DNA of 64,000 nt from an uncultured Desulfobacteraceae bacterium. Lineage in GTDB: Bacteria > Desulfobacterota > Desulfobacteria > Desulfobacterales > UBA2174. Under the pieces are notes generated by a model. That model did not search any database. It saw only the letters and a list, made by a program, of their open reading frames with translations, and was not told the origin of the DNA. How positions within the stretch are numbered: position 1 is the first letter of the stretch; each line of letters starts with the position of its first letter. The DNA is taken from contig CALJLV010000065.1 in NCBI GenBank assembly GCA_937982505.1, positions 30,195 to 94,194 of the forward strand. Reading direction: 5' to 3'. Below, piece after piece: positions 1-8,839 of this stretch. The position numbers and the translations under genes are program-made.

Positions 1-389
1 ACTTTGACAAGGTTTCGAACCGCCGGACTGGTCTTCGGGTGGATCTCAGGGTGATAAAACTTGAATGCCCGCATGTTAGGAAAAGCCACCGTCAAAGTCA
101 AGGCAGCCGTGGGCGGTCCAATAGCGGCCATCAGTCCCGGAAGACGGCCTCCCCGGCGCCGGGTAGCACCATCGCACCACCATATCTGGTATGGATGAAG
201 AGGCGCCCACAAAATAAGGTAATTATGTATCAATTATAGATAATTATATTTAAAAAAACTTGACAGGACATCCGGCCGGCGACGATGATAGGGTCGTCGA
301 ATCTTTCCACCCTTCAATGAATGCCAGACATCTTTGGCCCGTCTGGCCGGCGGCGGCTGAACGTTGCCCGAATCCCAAGGGGGCTGCCC
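1..389. other. Intergenic region upstream of the pil operon
   Basis: No convincing gene is seen here. Bases 210-257 are strikingly AT-rich against a GC-rich background. A promoter-like element follows at 260-289 and an inverted repeat (CGACGA at 280-285, TCGTCG at 294-299) overlaps its -10 region. A 66-codon open frame at 39-239 has no ribosome binding site or recognisable protein. Confidence 0.5.
260..289 (+). promoter_or_regulatory. Putative sigma-70 promoter of the xre-pilMNOPQ operon
   Basis: TTGACA (260-265), an 18-nt spacer, then GATGAT (284-289). It sits at the edge of an AT-rich stretch and about 95 nt before the first gene. The inverted repeat CGACGA/TCGTCG over the -10 could be an operator for the small XRE protein encoded just downstream; that is inference. 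Confidence 0.5.
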
Positions 390-599
390 ATGAGCATATC
401 GAAAAGCCCGTTGCAGGAAATCCGCGAATCCCTTCTGATGAGCAAGGCCGAGCTTGCCCGCAAGGCCCACGTTTCCCCCATCACCATCACGCGGATCGAA
501 AAAGGGATGCCCTGCCGGATGGAAACCCAACGCAAGATCCTCCTGGCCCTCGGCATGAACCTGACCGAGAAGAATCGGATTTTTAACAACCTGAACTAG
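390..599 (+). CDS. Small XRE-family helix-turn-helix regulator
   Basis: A 69-residue protein that is little more than one HTH_3 (Cro/CI type) DNA-binding domain: ESLLMSKAELARKAHVSP, then TITRIEKG as recognition helix, then a third helix. The start at 390 is chosen because AAGGGGG lies 6 nt upstream; an in-frame ATG at 321 has no such signal. It ends 9 nt before pilM, so it is probably the first gene of the pilus operon and may regulate it. No ligand or oligomerisation domain is present. Confidence 0.75.
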   Translation: MSISKSPLQEIRESLLMSKAELARKAHVSPITITRIEKGMPCRMETQRKILLALGMNLTEKNRIFNNLN

Positions 600-608
600 A
601 GGCCCAAG

Positions 609-1664
609 ATGCTGTTCAGCAAAAAGATCAATCTCGTGGGGCTGGATATCGGGTCGCGGGTGATCAAGGCCGGACAAGTCCTCGACACCAAAAAAGGTCA
701 CAGCCTGGTCCGCTTTGCCATGGCGGATATCGCCCCGGGCATCATCGAAGACGGACAGGTGAAAAATCCCACCGCCGGGGCCCAGGCCATCAGGGATCTG
801 TGGCGAGAACACCACTTCAAGGATCAGAACGTGGCCATCTCCGTGGGAGGCTATTCGGTGATCGTCAAGAAGATCGCCGTCCAGAGCATGAGCGAGGAGC
901 AGCTTCACGAAACCATCCAGTTCGAGGCCGAACAGTACATCCCCTTCGATATCAACGAGGTGAACATCGATTTCCAGATCCTCGGCGACAGCGAAGGAGG
1001 GGCCAACCTGATGAACGTTCTGCTGGTGGCCGCCAAAAAAGAAATGGTCAACGACTACATCAACCTGGTGCAAATGGCAGGGCTCAATCCCTGCGTGATC
1101 GACGTCGACGCCTTTGCCCTGCAGAATATTTACGAACTGAATTACCGCAACGTGGACGAAAATGTGGCACTGATCGACATCGGCGCCAGCAAGACCAGCC
1201 TGAACATCCTCAAGGGAATGCAATCGGTCTTCATGCGCGATGTGTCCCTGGGATGCGGGCAGATCAACCAGCGGATCATGTCGCTCATCGACTGCAGCCC
1301 CCAGGAGGCCGAACGCATCAAGCTCACCAAACGCAGCGAGTCGGTATCGGTGGCGGACATGTCCGGGATCGTCACCGCCGTGGTCACCGACTGGTGCAAC
1401 GAAATCCGGCGGGCGCTTGATTTTTTCTACTCCACCTACCCCGAGGACCAGATCAAACGCATCCTGTTGAGCGGCGGGGGTGCGCGCATCGAGGAATTCC
1501 GCGACCTGCTGGCGGCCGACACCTCCGCCGAAGTGGAGACCATCCAACCGTTTCAGGCCTTCGAGATCGAAAAGGACCGTTTCGACGGAAAGTTCCTGGA
1601 CCAAGCGGGCCCCCAGGCGGCGATTTGCATGGGACTGGCCATCCGGAAGGTCGATGACAAATGA
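609..1664 (+). CDS. pilM: Type IV pilus assembly protein PilM
   Basis: Cytoplasmic actin-like ATPase that docks on the N-terminus of PilN and links the cytoplasmic pilus motor to the inner-membrane alignment complex. At 351 residues it has the usual PilM length. The ATPase fold is visible as LDIGSRVIKAG near residue 11, a second phosphate-binding segment VALIDIGASKTS near 187 and the adenosine loop ILLSGGGARIEEF near 285. The stop overlaps the pilN start by ATGA, showing translational coupling. First structural gene of pilMNOPQ, whose order is the same as in other Gram-negative bacteria. Confidence 0.95.
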   Translation: MLFSKKINLVGLDIGSRVIKAGQVLDTKKGHSLVRFAMADIAPGIIEDGQVKNPTAGAQAIRDLWREHHFKDQNVAISVGGYSVIVKKIAVQSMSEEQLHETIQFEAEQYIPFDINEVNIDFQILGDSEGGANLMNVLLVAAKKEMVNDYINLVQMAGLNPCVIDVDAFALQNIYELNYRNVDENVALIDIGASKTSLNILKGMQSVFMRDVSLGCGQINQRIMSLIDCSPQEAERIKLTKRSESVSVADMSGIVTAVVTDWCNEIRRALDFFYSTYPEDQIKRILLSGGGARIEEFRDLLAADTSAEVETIQPFQAFEIEKDRFDGKFLDQAGPQAAICMGLAIRKVDDK

Positions 1665-2251
1665 TACGCATTAATCTTCTGCCCTTTCGCGCCGCTCGCA
1701 AAAAGGAAAATGTCCGGCGGCAGGTGTCCGTCTTCATCCTGACCATGTTCCTGGTCCTGGCCGCCCTGAGCTGGTTTCACATATCGCTCGGCGCGCGGGT
1801 GGAGGATGCCCAGCGGCGGGTGGAAGAGACCCGGGGAGAGCTCAAGAAGCTCGAGGCCCAGCTCAAGGAAATCGAGCGCATCCGCAAGGTTCTGGATACC
1901 ATCCAGCGCAAAACGGCGGTCATCGAGGATCTGGAGCTCAACCGCGAGGCGGCCGTGCGCCTGATGGCGGCCATGACCCAAGTGGTGATCCGGGATCGGC
2001 TCTATCTGACCCGCCTGCGGATGAGCGGCACCCAGGTGGAACTCGACGGGATCGCCGCCGACAACCAGACCATCGCCGATTTCATGACGCGGCTGGAAGA
2101 ATCGGGACTCTTCAACAAAGTGGACCTCAATGCCACCGCCGCCGAGAAGACCAAAAGCGGTCTGACACTGCAGAAATTCAGCATCATCGGGGCCAAAAAG
2201 CCTCTGGTGCGCCCTGCGGCGGCCGCGTCGACAGCCAAGAAGGCGGGATGA
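1661..2251 (+). CDS. pilN: Type IV pilus assembly protein PilN
   Basis: Bitopic inner-membrane protein of the pilus alignment complex. The N-terminus MIRINLLPFR carries the INLLP motif that inserts into the PilM groove. One membrane segment follows (about residues 25-43), then a charged coiled coil (about 45-85) and a ferredoxin-like periplasmic domain that pairs with PilO. The tail is Ala/Lys-rich. It overlaps both pilM and pilO by ATGA. Confidence 0.93.
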   Translation: MIRINLLPFRAARKKENVRRQVSVFILTMFLVLAALSWFHISLGARVEDAQRRVEETRGELKKLEAQLKEIERIRKVLDTIQRKTAVIEDLELNREAAVRLMAAMTQVVIRDRLYLTRLRMSGTQVELDGIAADNQTIADFMTRLEESGLFNKVDLNATAAEKTKSGLTLQKFSIIGAKKPLVRPAAAASTAKKAG

Positions 2252-2892
2252 AAATGAAAGACACCAGTTTCGGCGAAAAATTGAAGCCCCTCGTCGAGCG
2301 CATCCAGAAACTGACGGTCCTCCAGGGCGTTCTGATCTACGCGCTGATGATCGTCCTGCTGGCCGGTGGTTTCGTCTATTTTTCGTACATGCCCAAGTAT
2401 CAGCGGCTGCAGGAGCTGGAAACCGAATTTCAGGATCTGGAAACCAAACTGGCGCGGGCGCGTCAAACCGCGCGACAGCTGCCGGCCCTGAAAAAGGAAC
2501 TGGCCGACGCCGAGGTCCGCTTCAACACGGTTCAGCGTGCGCTGCCGGAAAAGCAGGAAATCCCTTCACTGCTGGCCAGCGTCAGCCGATCGGGCAGCGA
2601 GGTCGGCCTGGATTTTCTCCTCTTTCAACCCAAGACCGAGGTCGGCCGCGAATTCTATGCCGAAATTCCAGTCGATATCCGGGTTCAGGGCAGTTTTCAC
2701 AGCGTCGGGCTCTTTTTCGACCGTGTCGCCCACCTGCCGCGGATCGTCAACATTCTGGACGTCACGATGGTGCCTGAAAAGGGGGCCAAGGGCCCCTACA
2801 GCAGCCTGGTGACCTCTTGCACGGCGACGACCTACAAGTTCCTGGATGCGCCGCCGGCCCAGGACAAAAAGCCGTCCCCCAAAAGAAAGTGA
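2248..2892 (+). CDS. pilO: Type IV pilus assembly protein PilO
   Basis: Partner of PilN in the inner-membrane alignment complex. It has a short cytoplasmic N-terminus, one membrane helix (about residues 28-47, LIYALMIVLLAGGFVYF), a coiled coil (about 53-90) and a periplasmic ferredoxin-like domain ending in a Lys/Pro-rich tail. At 214 residues it is typical. It starts within the pilN stop and ends 6 nt before pilP. Confidence 0.92.
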   Translation: MKMKDTSFGEKLKPLVERIQKLTVLQGVLIYALMIVLLAGGFVYFSYMPKYQRLQELETEFQDLETKLARARQTARQLPALKKELADAEVRFNTVQRALPEKQEIPSLLASVSRSGSEVGLDFLLFQPKTEVGREFYAEIPVDIRVQGSFHSVGLFFDRVAHLPRIVNILDVTMVPEKGAKGPYSSLVTSCTATTYKFLDAPPAQDKKPSPKRK

Positions 2893-2898
2893 TGGATC

Positions 2899-3756
2899 AT
2901 GGCCAGATGTCGGATACCGATCCTCCTCTGTCTCGCCTGCCTCTGGGCCGGCCTGCTGCTGTTCGCCTGCAGCCCCGCGGAGGAAGCGCCAGCGCCCGCG
3001 CAGCGGGTGGTCAAGGGCAAAATCCCACAGGCCGGACCGGCCGCCGCGCCGACCGCGCAACCGGTCCCGGCGCCGCCGCCCCCGGCGCCGGCCGATCCAC
3101 CATCGGTTGCCCCCCCCGCGCCGGTATCGAAGCCGGACGAAACACCAACGGCCATGACGCCTCCGACGCCGGACTCTGCGCCGGTGCCGCCGCCTGCGGC
3201 ACCGGCCGATCCGTCAGCGGTGCAGCAGCCCCCGCCGCCTGTCGCGCCCGCCTCCCAGGAGCAGAGCGTGGCGCCGTCGGCGCCTTCCCCGATGGCGGGA
3301 GAGATCCGTCCGGAAGAGGCCGCCCTACGGGAAACGCGCGCCCCCATCGATCTGAGCGACCTGCTCTCTTTCGAAAAGCCGTTCAGCTACGAGCCGGAAG
3401 ACAAGCTCGATCCTTTCGTGGCGGTCTTCGAAACCCAGGAACCCACCGAGATCGAAGCCGAGGAAGGCCAACCACCCAAACGGGTCCCCCAGTCGCCCCT
3501 GGAAATGGTCGACCTGAGCCAGCTCAAGCTGACCGGGGTGATTCTGGCCCCCAGCGGCAACCGCGCCCTGGTGCAGGACGCCAGCGGCAAGGGCTACATC
3601 GTCCACATGGGAACCTACCTCGGCAACCGCGAGGGTCAGGTCACCCGGATCCTTTCGGATCGGCTGATCGTCACCGAAAAGAGCCAGGACAGCCTCGGCC
3701 GGGCCGTTTCCGTAGAGCGTGAGATCAAACTTCCGAAACCCCCTGGAGAGATGTGA
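2899..3756 (+). CDS. pilP: Type IV pilus lipoprotein PilP with long Pro/Ala-rich linker
   Basis: Inner-membrane lipoprotein that bridges PilN/PilO and the PilQ secretin. A signal peptide ends in a lipobox (LLLFACS, Cys near residue 25). Residues about 30-125 are a low-complexity Pro/Ala linker, unusually long beside the short linkers of model PilP proteins. The C-terminal beta domain contains DKLDPFVAVFE and ..LKLTGVILAPSGNRALVQD..GYIVHMGTYLG.. typical of the PilP fold. It ends 1 nt before the pilQ ATG. Confidence 0.9.
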   Translation: MARCRIPILLCLACLWAGLLLFACSPAEEAPAPAQRVVKGKIPQAGPAAAPTAQPVPAPPPPAPADPPSVAPPAPVSKPDETPTAMTPPTPDSAPVPPPAAPADPSAVQQPPPPVAPASQEQSVAPSAPSPMAGEIRPEEAALRETRAPIDLSDLLSFEKPFSYEPEDKLDPFVAVFETQEPTEIEAEEGQPPKRVPQSPLEMVDLSQLKLTGVILAPSGNRALVQDASGKGYIVHMGTYLGNREGQVTRILSDRLIVTEKSQDSLGRAVSVEREIKLPKPPGEM

Positions 3757-3757
3757 A

Positions 3758-6388
3758 ATGAGCACAGCAATGAAACGCCACACGTTCTGGGGCGCCATCG
3801 CCGTCATCTTCTGGCTGGCGGCCGTCGTGAGCGGATGCGCCGCCCCGCAGGGGGCCCCGGCCCCGGGTGCCGCCCAGCCCCAGCCCCCCCCGGCCAAGCG
3901 GATACTGGGCATCGTGGCTGAAAGCGGCCCCGAGACGGATCGGATTCGCCTCCTGGGCAATCAGGCCCTGACCTTCACCGCCGTCGGCCAGACGACCCCG
4001 CTGGGGGTGGTACTCGATTTCCCCGATACCACCCTGTCGCTGGAGGCCTTGTCCCTGGAGGCCGTGGCGCTGTCCCCGACCCTGGCCGAAGTGCGCTCCT
4101 CAGAGCAGCCCGGCGACACGACCACGGCGCGCGTCGAGATTCTAATGGATCAGGAAGCCGTCTATGAAGCGGTCCAGGACGGCAACGACGTGGTGGTCAG
4201 CTTCACGCGTCCGGCGGCCCCGGAGACGGGCGCCGCGGCCAAGGCGGACGCCTTGCCGAAAGCCCCCCCTGCCGGCGACGCCCCCGCGGCCACCATGCTG
4301 CAGGCCATCACCGCCCAACGCCTGGAAAACGGCGCCGAAATCCGCATCCGCGCCGACGGCCCCATCGAGGACTACGCCTCTTTTGCACTGAGCGACCCGG
4401 ATCGTATCGTTTACGATCTGTACGGACTGAAAAGTCCGTACCGCAAAGAGCAGACCATCGAAGTCAACACGCCGCGCCTGGCTAGGGTGCGTCACTACGC
4501 GGACAGGGAAAAACTGCGCGTGGTCCTGGACAGCGACGCCGAAAACTTCGGAGCCACCTCGGCTTTGCCGGTGCAGGACGGCCTCTTGATCCAGGTGGGA
4601 CCGGTGGCCCGCCCTGAAGCGGCCACGGCCCTTCCCGCCGACGCCGCGGGATCCGACCTGGCCTGGGTCAACCGGATCGATTTTTCGGCCGAACCCTCGG
4701 GAAGATCGGTGGTCACCATCGGCACCACGCGACCGGTAGCGTATGATCTGGTGCAGATTGACGAGCGCCGCCTGGAGTTGAAACTCGCCGAGGCGCAGAT
4801 TCCCGGCTTCCGGCGCCGCCCCCTGGTGACGACCCGGTTCGAGAGCGCCGTGGACCGCGTGATCCCGGTCCAACACCACCGGCTCAAAGATACCGGCCTG
4901 ATCACCATCGAGCTGCGCGAGGCGGTGCCCTATACCGTAGAACGGGTCGACAACCTGATCATGGTCCACTTCGACCCCTCCGCCGTGCCGCCCCAAACGG
5001 CAGAGCTGGCCGACCCGCCCGAATGGCAGCCGGCGGCGGCCGACACGGTCCGGCGGCCCGAACGACCGGCCGTCGAGGCCGTCAGCGCCGATTCGGGGCC
5101 CTCCGCGGCGGCGGGATCGCCGGCCGCCGCAGCCGTTCTGACCGCCCCGAAAACCTTCACCGGCGAGAAGATTGCGCTGGATTTCTATGAGACCGACATC
5201 AAGAATGTCTTTCGCATCCTGCGCGAGGTGAGCGGCAAGAACTTTGCCATCGATCAGGACGTGCGCGGAACGGTGACCCTGACCCTGGACAAGCCGGTCC
5301 CCTGGGACCAGGTCCTGGAGCTGGTGCTCAAGATGAACCAGCTCGGGAAAACTTACGAGGGCGACATCATCCGCATCGCCACCCTCAAGACCCTGCTGCA
5401 GGAGGAAAAGCTGCGCCAGGACACCCTGGCCGAGATGCAGAAATCCCGCGAACAGCAAAAAGCCCTCGAGCCCCTGGTCACCGACTACATCGCCATCAAT
5501 TACGCCACGGTGACGGATGTTGAACAAAAGATCAAGGACCTGATCACCAAGGACTATGGGCACTACGTCGTCGACGAACGCAACAGCCAGCTCATCGTCA
5601 CGGACACGGCCCAGAAGATCAAGGAGATCCGCGAGCGCGTGGAACGGCTGGACAGGATCACCCCCCAGGTGCTCATCGAAGCGCGCATCGTGGAAGCCAC
5701 CAAGAACTTTTCACGCCAGCTGGGCACCACCTTCGGCATCGGTCCGGGCGCGGCTTCGTTCAACAGCGACACCCTGGGCGGTGACTGGAACCTCTCACTG
5801 ACCTCCAACTTCCCCCAGGGAACGCCCGTGGGGTCGGGGCCGGGGATCGCCTTCGATTTTTCCCGCCTGGTGGGATCTCCGCTGGCCATCAATGCGGCCA
5901 TCGACGCCGCCGAAAGCGAAGGGGAAACCAAGATCATCAGCTCGCCGCGCATCCTGACCAAGAACGATGCCGAGGCCATGATCAGCCAGGGTCTGACCAC
6001 CTATCAAACCATCCTGGTGGACGGGACGCCCACCCAGGAAGAAGTGGAAATCAACCTGGAATTGAACGTCAAGCCCCTGGTGAAGCAGGACAACCGGATC
6101 AACATGACCATCAAGGTCAAAAAGGAGGATTTCGCCGGACTGGTGGCCGGCAACGTCTCCAAATCCACCAGCGAAGCGACCACCGAGCTTCTGGTCAACG
6201 ACGGCGAAACCATCGTCATCGGCGGCATTACCAAAAGCAACGATTCCCTCGCCGAGGAAGGCTTTCCCGGCTTGCGCAAGGTGCCCGTCCTGGGATGGCT
6301 GTTCAAGTCCACGGACAAGCAGACCAGCAAAAGTGAACTGATGATTTTCATCACCCCGAGAATCGTGAGCCTGGAACCGGCTCAGTGA
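3758..6388 (+). CDS. pilQ: Type IV pilus secretin PilQ
   Basis: Outer-membrane secretin channel through which the pilus emerges. The start at 3758 has GGAGAG 7 nt upstream; an in-frame ATG at 3719 inside pilP lacks a signal. The N-terminus has a lipoprotein-type signal (LAAVVSGCAAP), then AMIN-type peptidoglycan-binding regions, a secretin/TonB short N domain (IALDFYETDIKNVFRIL, about residue 478 on), an N1 domain (YIAINYATVTDVEQKIK) and the C-terminal secretin beta-barrel (VLIEARIVEA.., ending ELMIFITPRIV). 876 residues, on the long side because of the AMIN region. Last gene of the operon; strong hairpins follow. Confidence 0.95.
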   Translation: MSTAMKRHTFWGAIAVIFWLAAVVSGCAAPQGAPAPGAAQPQPPPAKRILGIVAESGPETDRIRLLGNQALTFTAVGQTTPLGVVLDFPDTTLSLEALSLEAVALSPTLAEVRSSEQPGDTTTARVEILMDQEAVYEAVQDGNDVVVSFTRPAAPETGAAAKADALPKAPPAGDAPAATMLQAITAQRLENGAEIRIRADGPIEDYASFALSDPDRIVYDLYGLKSPYRKEQTIEVNTPRLARVRHYADREKLRVVLDSDAENFGATSALPVQDGLLIQVGPVARPEAATALPADAAGSDLAWVNRIDFSAEPSGRSVVTIGTTRPVAYDLVQIDERRLELKLAEAQIPGFRRRPLVTTRFESAVDRVIPVQHHRLKDTGLITIELREAVPYTVERVDNLIMVHFDPSAVPPQTAELADPPEWQPAAADTVRRPERPAVEAVSADSGPSAAAGSPAAAAVLTAPKTFTGEKIALDFYETDIKNVFRILREVSGKNFAIDQDVRGTVTLTLDKPVPWDQVLELVLKMNQLGKTYEGDIIRIATLKTLLQEEKLRQDTLAEMQKSREQQKALEPLVTDYIAINYATVTDVEQKIKDLITKDYGHYVVDERNSQLIVTDTAQKIKEIRERVERLDRITPQVLIEARIVEATKNFSRQLGTTFGIGPGAASFNSDTLGGDWNLSLTSNFPQGTPVGSGPGIAFDFSRLVGSPLAINAAIDAAESEGETKIISSPRILTKNDAEAMISQGLTTYQTILVDGTPTQEEVEINLELNVKPLVKQDNRINMTIKVKKEDFAGLVAGNVSKSTSEATTELLVNDGETIVIGGITKSNDSLAEEGFPGLRKVPVLGWLFKSTDKQTSKSELMIFITPRIVSLEPAQ

Positions 6389-6454
6389 CCCTCCGGGTCA
6401 CTGGCACAGAGTACCGGCGGATGGGCCGCGATGGCCCACCCGCCGGCTGCTTTT
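6383..6454 (+). terminator. Double hairpin after pilQ
   Basis: Two tandem stem-loops. The first is CAGTGACCC (6383-6391) paired with GGGTCACTG (6395-6403) and overlaps the pilQ stop. The second is CCGGCGG-A-TGGGCC (6414-6427) paired with GGCCCA-C-CCGCCGG (6433-6446), a 14-position stem with one A/C mismatch, followed by a short TTTT at 6451-6454. Confidence 0.75.
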
Positions 6455-6512
6455 AGGAGGGAAGGGGCTCCTGGACCGCCGGCGCCCGGGGATGGCATGG
6501 CATGGGCGGCGG

Positions 6513-7292
6513 TCAAAGCGCGTCCATGGCCGCTTTGGCCTTCTGGCCGATCGCGGACTTGGGAGATAGGTCCTGGGCCCGGCCGAACGCCTGCCGGGCG
6601 TTGGCCCTGTCGCCCAGCGCCAGGTAGGCCCGGCCTCTTTCGAAATGAATCTCGGGCAGGTCAGCGACCATGGCCGCGGTGTTCAGATGCTCCAGCGCCT
6701 CGGCGGGGCGCTGCTGGTCCAGCAGGAGGCGGCCGAGGTTCGCCAGGGTTCGGACATAGGTCGGATCCTTGGTGAAGCCTTTCTGGTAATGCTCCAAAAC
6801 GGCGCGGTAGTACTTTTCCGCCAGCTGCGGCTGCCCGCTCTGGTAATAGGCCCAGGCCAGATTGGCGGCGGCGAAGTGGGGCGTGGCATAGAGCAAATCG
6901 GCTTCGACCCGTTTCAGGTGGGCGATGGCCTGGTCGTATCGCCCCTCTTTGATCAGCACCACGGCCAGATTGTTGCGCGCCTGGGAATATCCGGGCCGCA
7001 GGGACAGGGCGTTTTCGTAGTGCCCCCGGGCCAGTTCGAGCTGCGCCAGCCCTTCGTAGGCCAGCCCCAGGAGAAACTGAACCTGGGCGTCCCGGGGCCA
7101 TTTCTTTTCGGCGTCCAGCAGTTCGAACAGGGCCGCCCGCGGCTTGCTGTCCAGAATGAAGGCCTCTGCCAGGCGGATCTTGGCTTCTCGCTGGTGTTCG
7201 CTGACGGCGGGGTCCATGACACAGCCGGCGGCCAGCAGCGCCAGAACCACCGAAACCCCAAACCACCTGGACACGGATAAGGTAGGCATCAT
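6513..7292 (-). CDS. TPR-repeat lipoprotein (PilW/PilF-like)
   Basis: A 259-residue exported protein. The signal peptide ends in a lipobox (LALLAAGCVMD, Cys near residue 24) and the rest is tetratricopeptide repeats, e.g. ..AQVQFLLGLAYEGLAQLELARGHYENAL.. and ..VRTLANLGRLLLDQQRPAEALEHL... This is the architecture of PilF/PilW pilotins that help PilQ assemble, and pilQ lies just beyond on the other strand, but generic TPR lipoproteins look the same. The start overlaps the threonine synthase stop (ATGATG; either Met is possible), with GGGGAAAG upstream, so it is co-transcribed with thrC and serS. Confidence 0.75.
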   Translation of the reverse strand: MMPTLSVSRWFGVSVVLALLAAGCVMDPAVSEHQREAKIRLAEAFILDSKPRAALFELLDAEKKWPRDAQVQFLLGLAYEGLAQLELARGHYENALSLRPGYSQARNNLAVVLIKEGRYDQAIAHLKRVEADLLYATPHFAAANLAWAYYQSGQPQLAEKYYRAVLEHYQKGFTKDPTYVRTLANLGRLLLDQQRPAEALEHLNTAAMVADLPEIHFERGRAYLALGDRANARQAFGRAQDLSPKSAIGQKAKAAMDAL

Positions 7293-8839
7293 CTTTCCCC
7301 GTCTAAGGCCGGCCCTTCCCGGTCCTGCCGACAGCCGCGGACCGGCTCCAGCTCCAGCGCCCGGGCGATCTCCTGGCAGGTGCGGTCAACGAAACGGACA
7401 AAGTCCTCGCCGGTCAGGGGCGCTCCCGGCGCCGGCACACGCGCCAGGTCCGCCGGGCGCACCAGGGCCGGCCGGTTGATCAGGTTCGGATCCGGCACGA
7501 TCCCGTACTCGTCCGGGAATTGGCCGCGGAAGTACAGATCCTGGAATCCGCTGAACTTCAGGGCATGGGCCGTCGAATCGAGCACGGCGGTTTCGGTTTC
7601 CGAGACGCATCCCTGGGCACGGGCCGCCACCAGCCCGGCCAGGCTCTCTCCGCCGTGGGTGCAGGCCACGTGGCCGTTGCGGTTGGCGGTGAGCTGCCAG
7701 TCCATGATGGACTGTTCGTCCACGGCCACGAAAAAGGTGCGCTGGCCCCCGGCCACGGTGTTGTAGCGCTCCACCAGATGGACCACCCGGGGCATGGAGA
7801 CCGGATTGCCGATCATGGCCGCCTGGGCCACGCTGGGCTGGACCGTGACCGGCGCGAAGCGGCGCCGGGCCGGGTCCGGTTCCCGGTAATAGCGGTACAC
7901 CGGATCGGCGTGCAGGGACTGGACCCCGATGATTTTGGGCAGGGCCGAGATCACCCCGACTTCGTGAAACTTGAGAAAGCCGCGCATCACGGCCGTGATG
8001 TTGCCGGCGTTACCGATGGGGACCACCACCACCAGATTCCGGACCGCGTAATCGAAATCCTGCGCGATCTCATAGGCATAGGACTCCTGGCCGAGAATCC
8101 GCCAGGCGTTCTTGCTGTTGAGCAGGGCCACGTTGTAGCGCTCCGACAGGGCCTCGACCACCTTCATGCAGTCGTCGAAGACCCCCGGGATCTCGAACAC
8201 GGCAGCCCCGCTGCCCAGGGGCTGGCTGAGCTGCTGGGGGGTGACCTTGCCGTGGGGCAGGAGCACGGCCGATTTGACATGGGGCTGCAGGTAGGCCCCG
8301 TAGAGGGCGGCGGCGGCCGAGGTGTCCCCCGTCGACGCGCAGACGGCCAGAACCTGATCGAGCTGCCCGCTCTGAACCAGATGATGGATGTAACTCAGGG
8401 CGCTGGCCATCCCCCGGTCCTTGAATGAAGCGCTGGGATTCTGGCCGTCGTTCTTGAAGAAGAAGCGCATTCCGACCCGCTCCTGAAGGATCCGGTTGGC
8501 CTCCACCACCGGGGTGTGCCCCTCGCCCAGGTAGACCACGGCTTCCAGGGGGATGACCGGTCCGATGAACTCGTGGTAGCGGTAGATCCCCTTGAGGGCT
8601 GGAATGGTGAGCATCTTGCGATAGTCGAAAAGCCGCTGCCAGGTGGCACCGTCCACCGCCTTCAGGGCGGCAAAGTCCTCGTCCTCGATGAGCAGCACCC
8701 CGCCGCAGGCCGGGCAGGTGTACAGGAGCCGCCGGATGCCGAAGCGCTCGGGGCATCCCAGGCAGCGGTACACCAGACGACCGCGGCATTGGGGGACCAG
8801 GGGAAGGGCCAGGGTTTCGGGAAAATCGGCGGCTTTCAT
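7289..8839 (-). CDS. thrC: Threonine synthase
   Basis: PLP enzyme converting O-phospho-L-homoserine to threonine. At 516 residues it is the longer form with an N-terminal zinc-ribbon-like segment (Cys18, Cys26, Cys29, Cys42, Cys45). The PLP lysine is K140 in [10 protein letters not shown], and the phosphate-binding stretch [13 protein letters not shown] is present. The start at 8839 overlaps the serS stop (ATGA); the frame is open upstream, but inside serS. Functional context with serS is loose (amino acid metabolism). Confidence 0.92.
   Translation of the reverse strand: MKAADFPETLALPLVPQCRGRLVYRCLGCPERFGIRRLLYTCPACGGVLLIEDEDFAALKAVDGATWQRLFDYRKMLTIPALKGIYRYHEFIGPVIPLEAVVYLGEGHTPVVEANRILQERVGMRFFFKNDGQNPSASFKDRGMASALSYIHHLVQSGQLDQVLAVCASTGDTSAAAALYGAYLQPHVKSAVLLPHGKVTPQQLSQPLGSGAAVFEIPGVFDDCMKVVEALSERYNVALLNSKNAWRILGQESYAYEIAQDFDYAVRNLVVVVPIGNAGNITAVMRGFLKFHEVGVISALPKIIGVQSLHADPVYRYYREPDPARRRFAPVTVQPSVAQAAMIGNPVSMPRVVHLVERYNTVAGGQRTFFVAVDEQSIMDWQLTANRNGHVACTHGGESLAGLVAARAQGCVSETETAVLDSTAHALKFSGFQDLYFRGQFPDEYGIVPDPNLINRPALVRPADLARVPAPGAPLTGEDFVRFVDRTCQEIARALELEPVRGCRQDREGPALDGER

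Noticed and set aside
234..1604. 456-codon minus-strand frame over pilM
   Set aside because: Antisense shadow of pilM.
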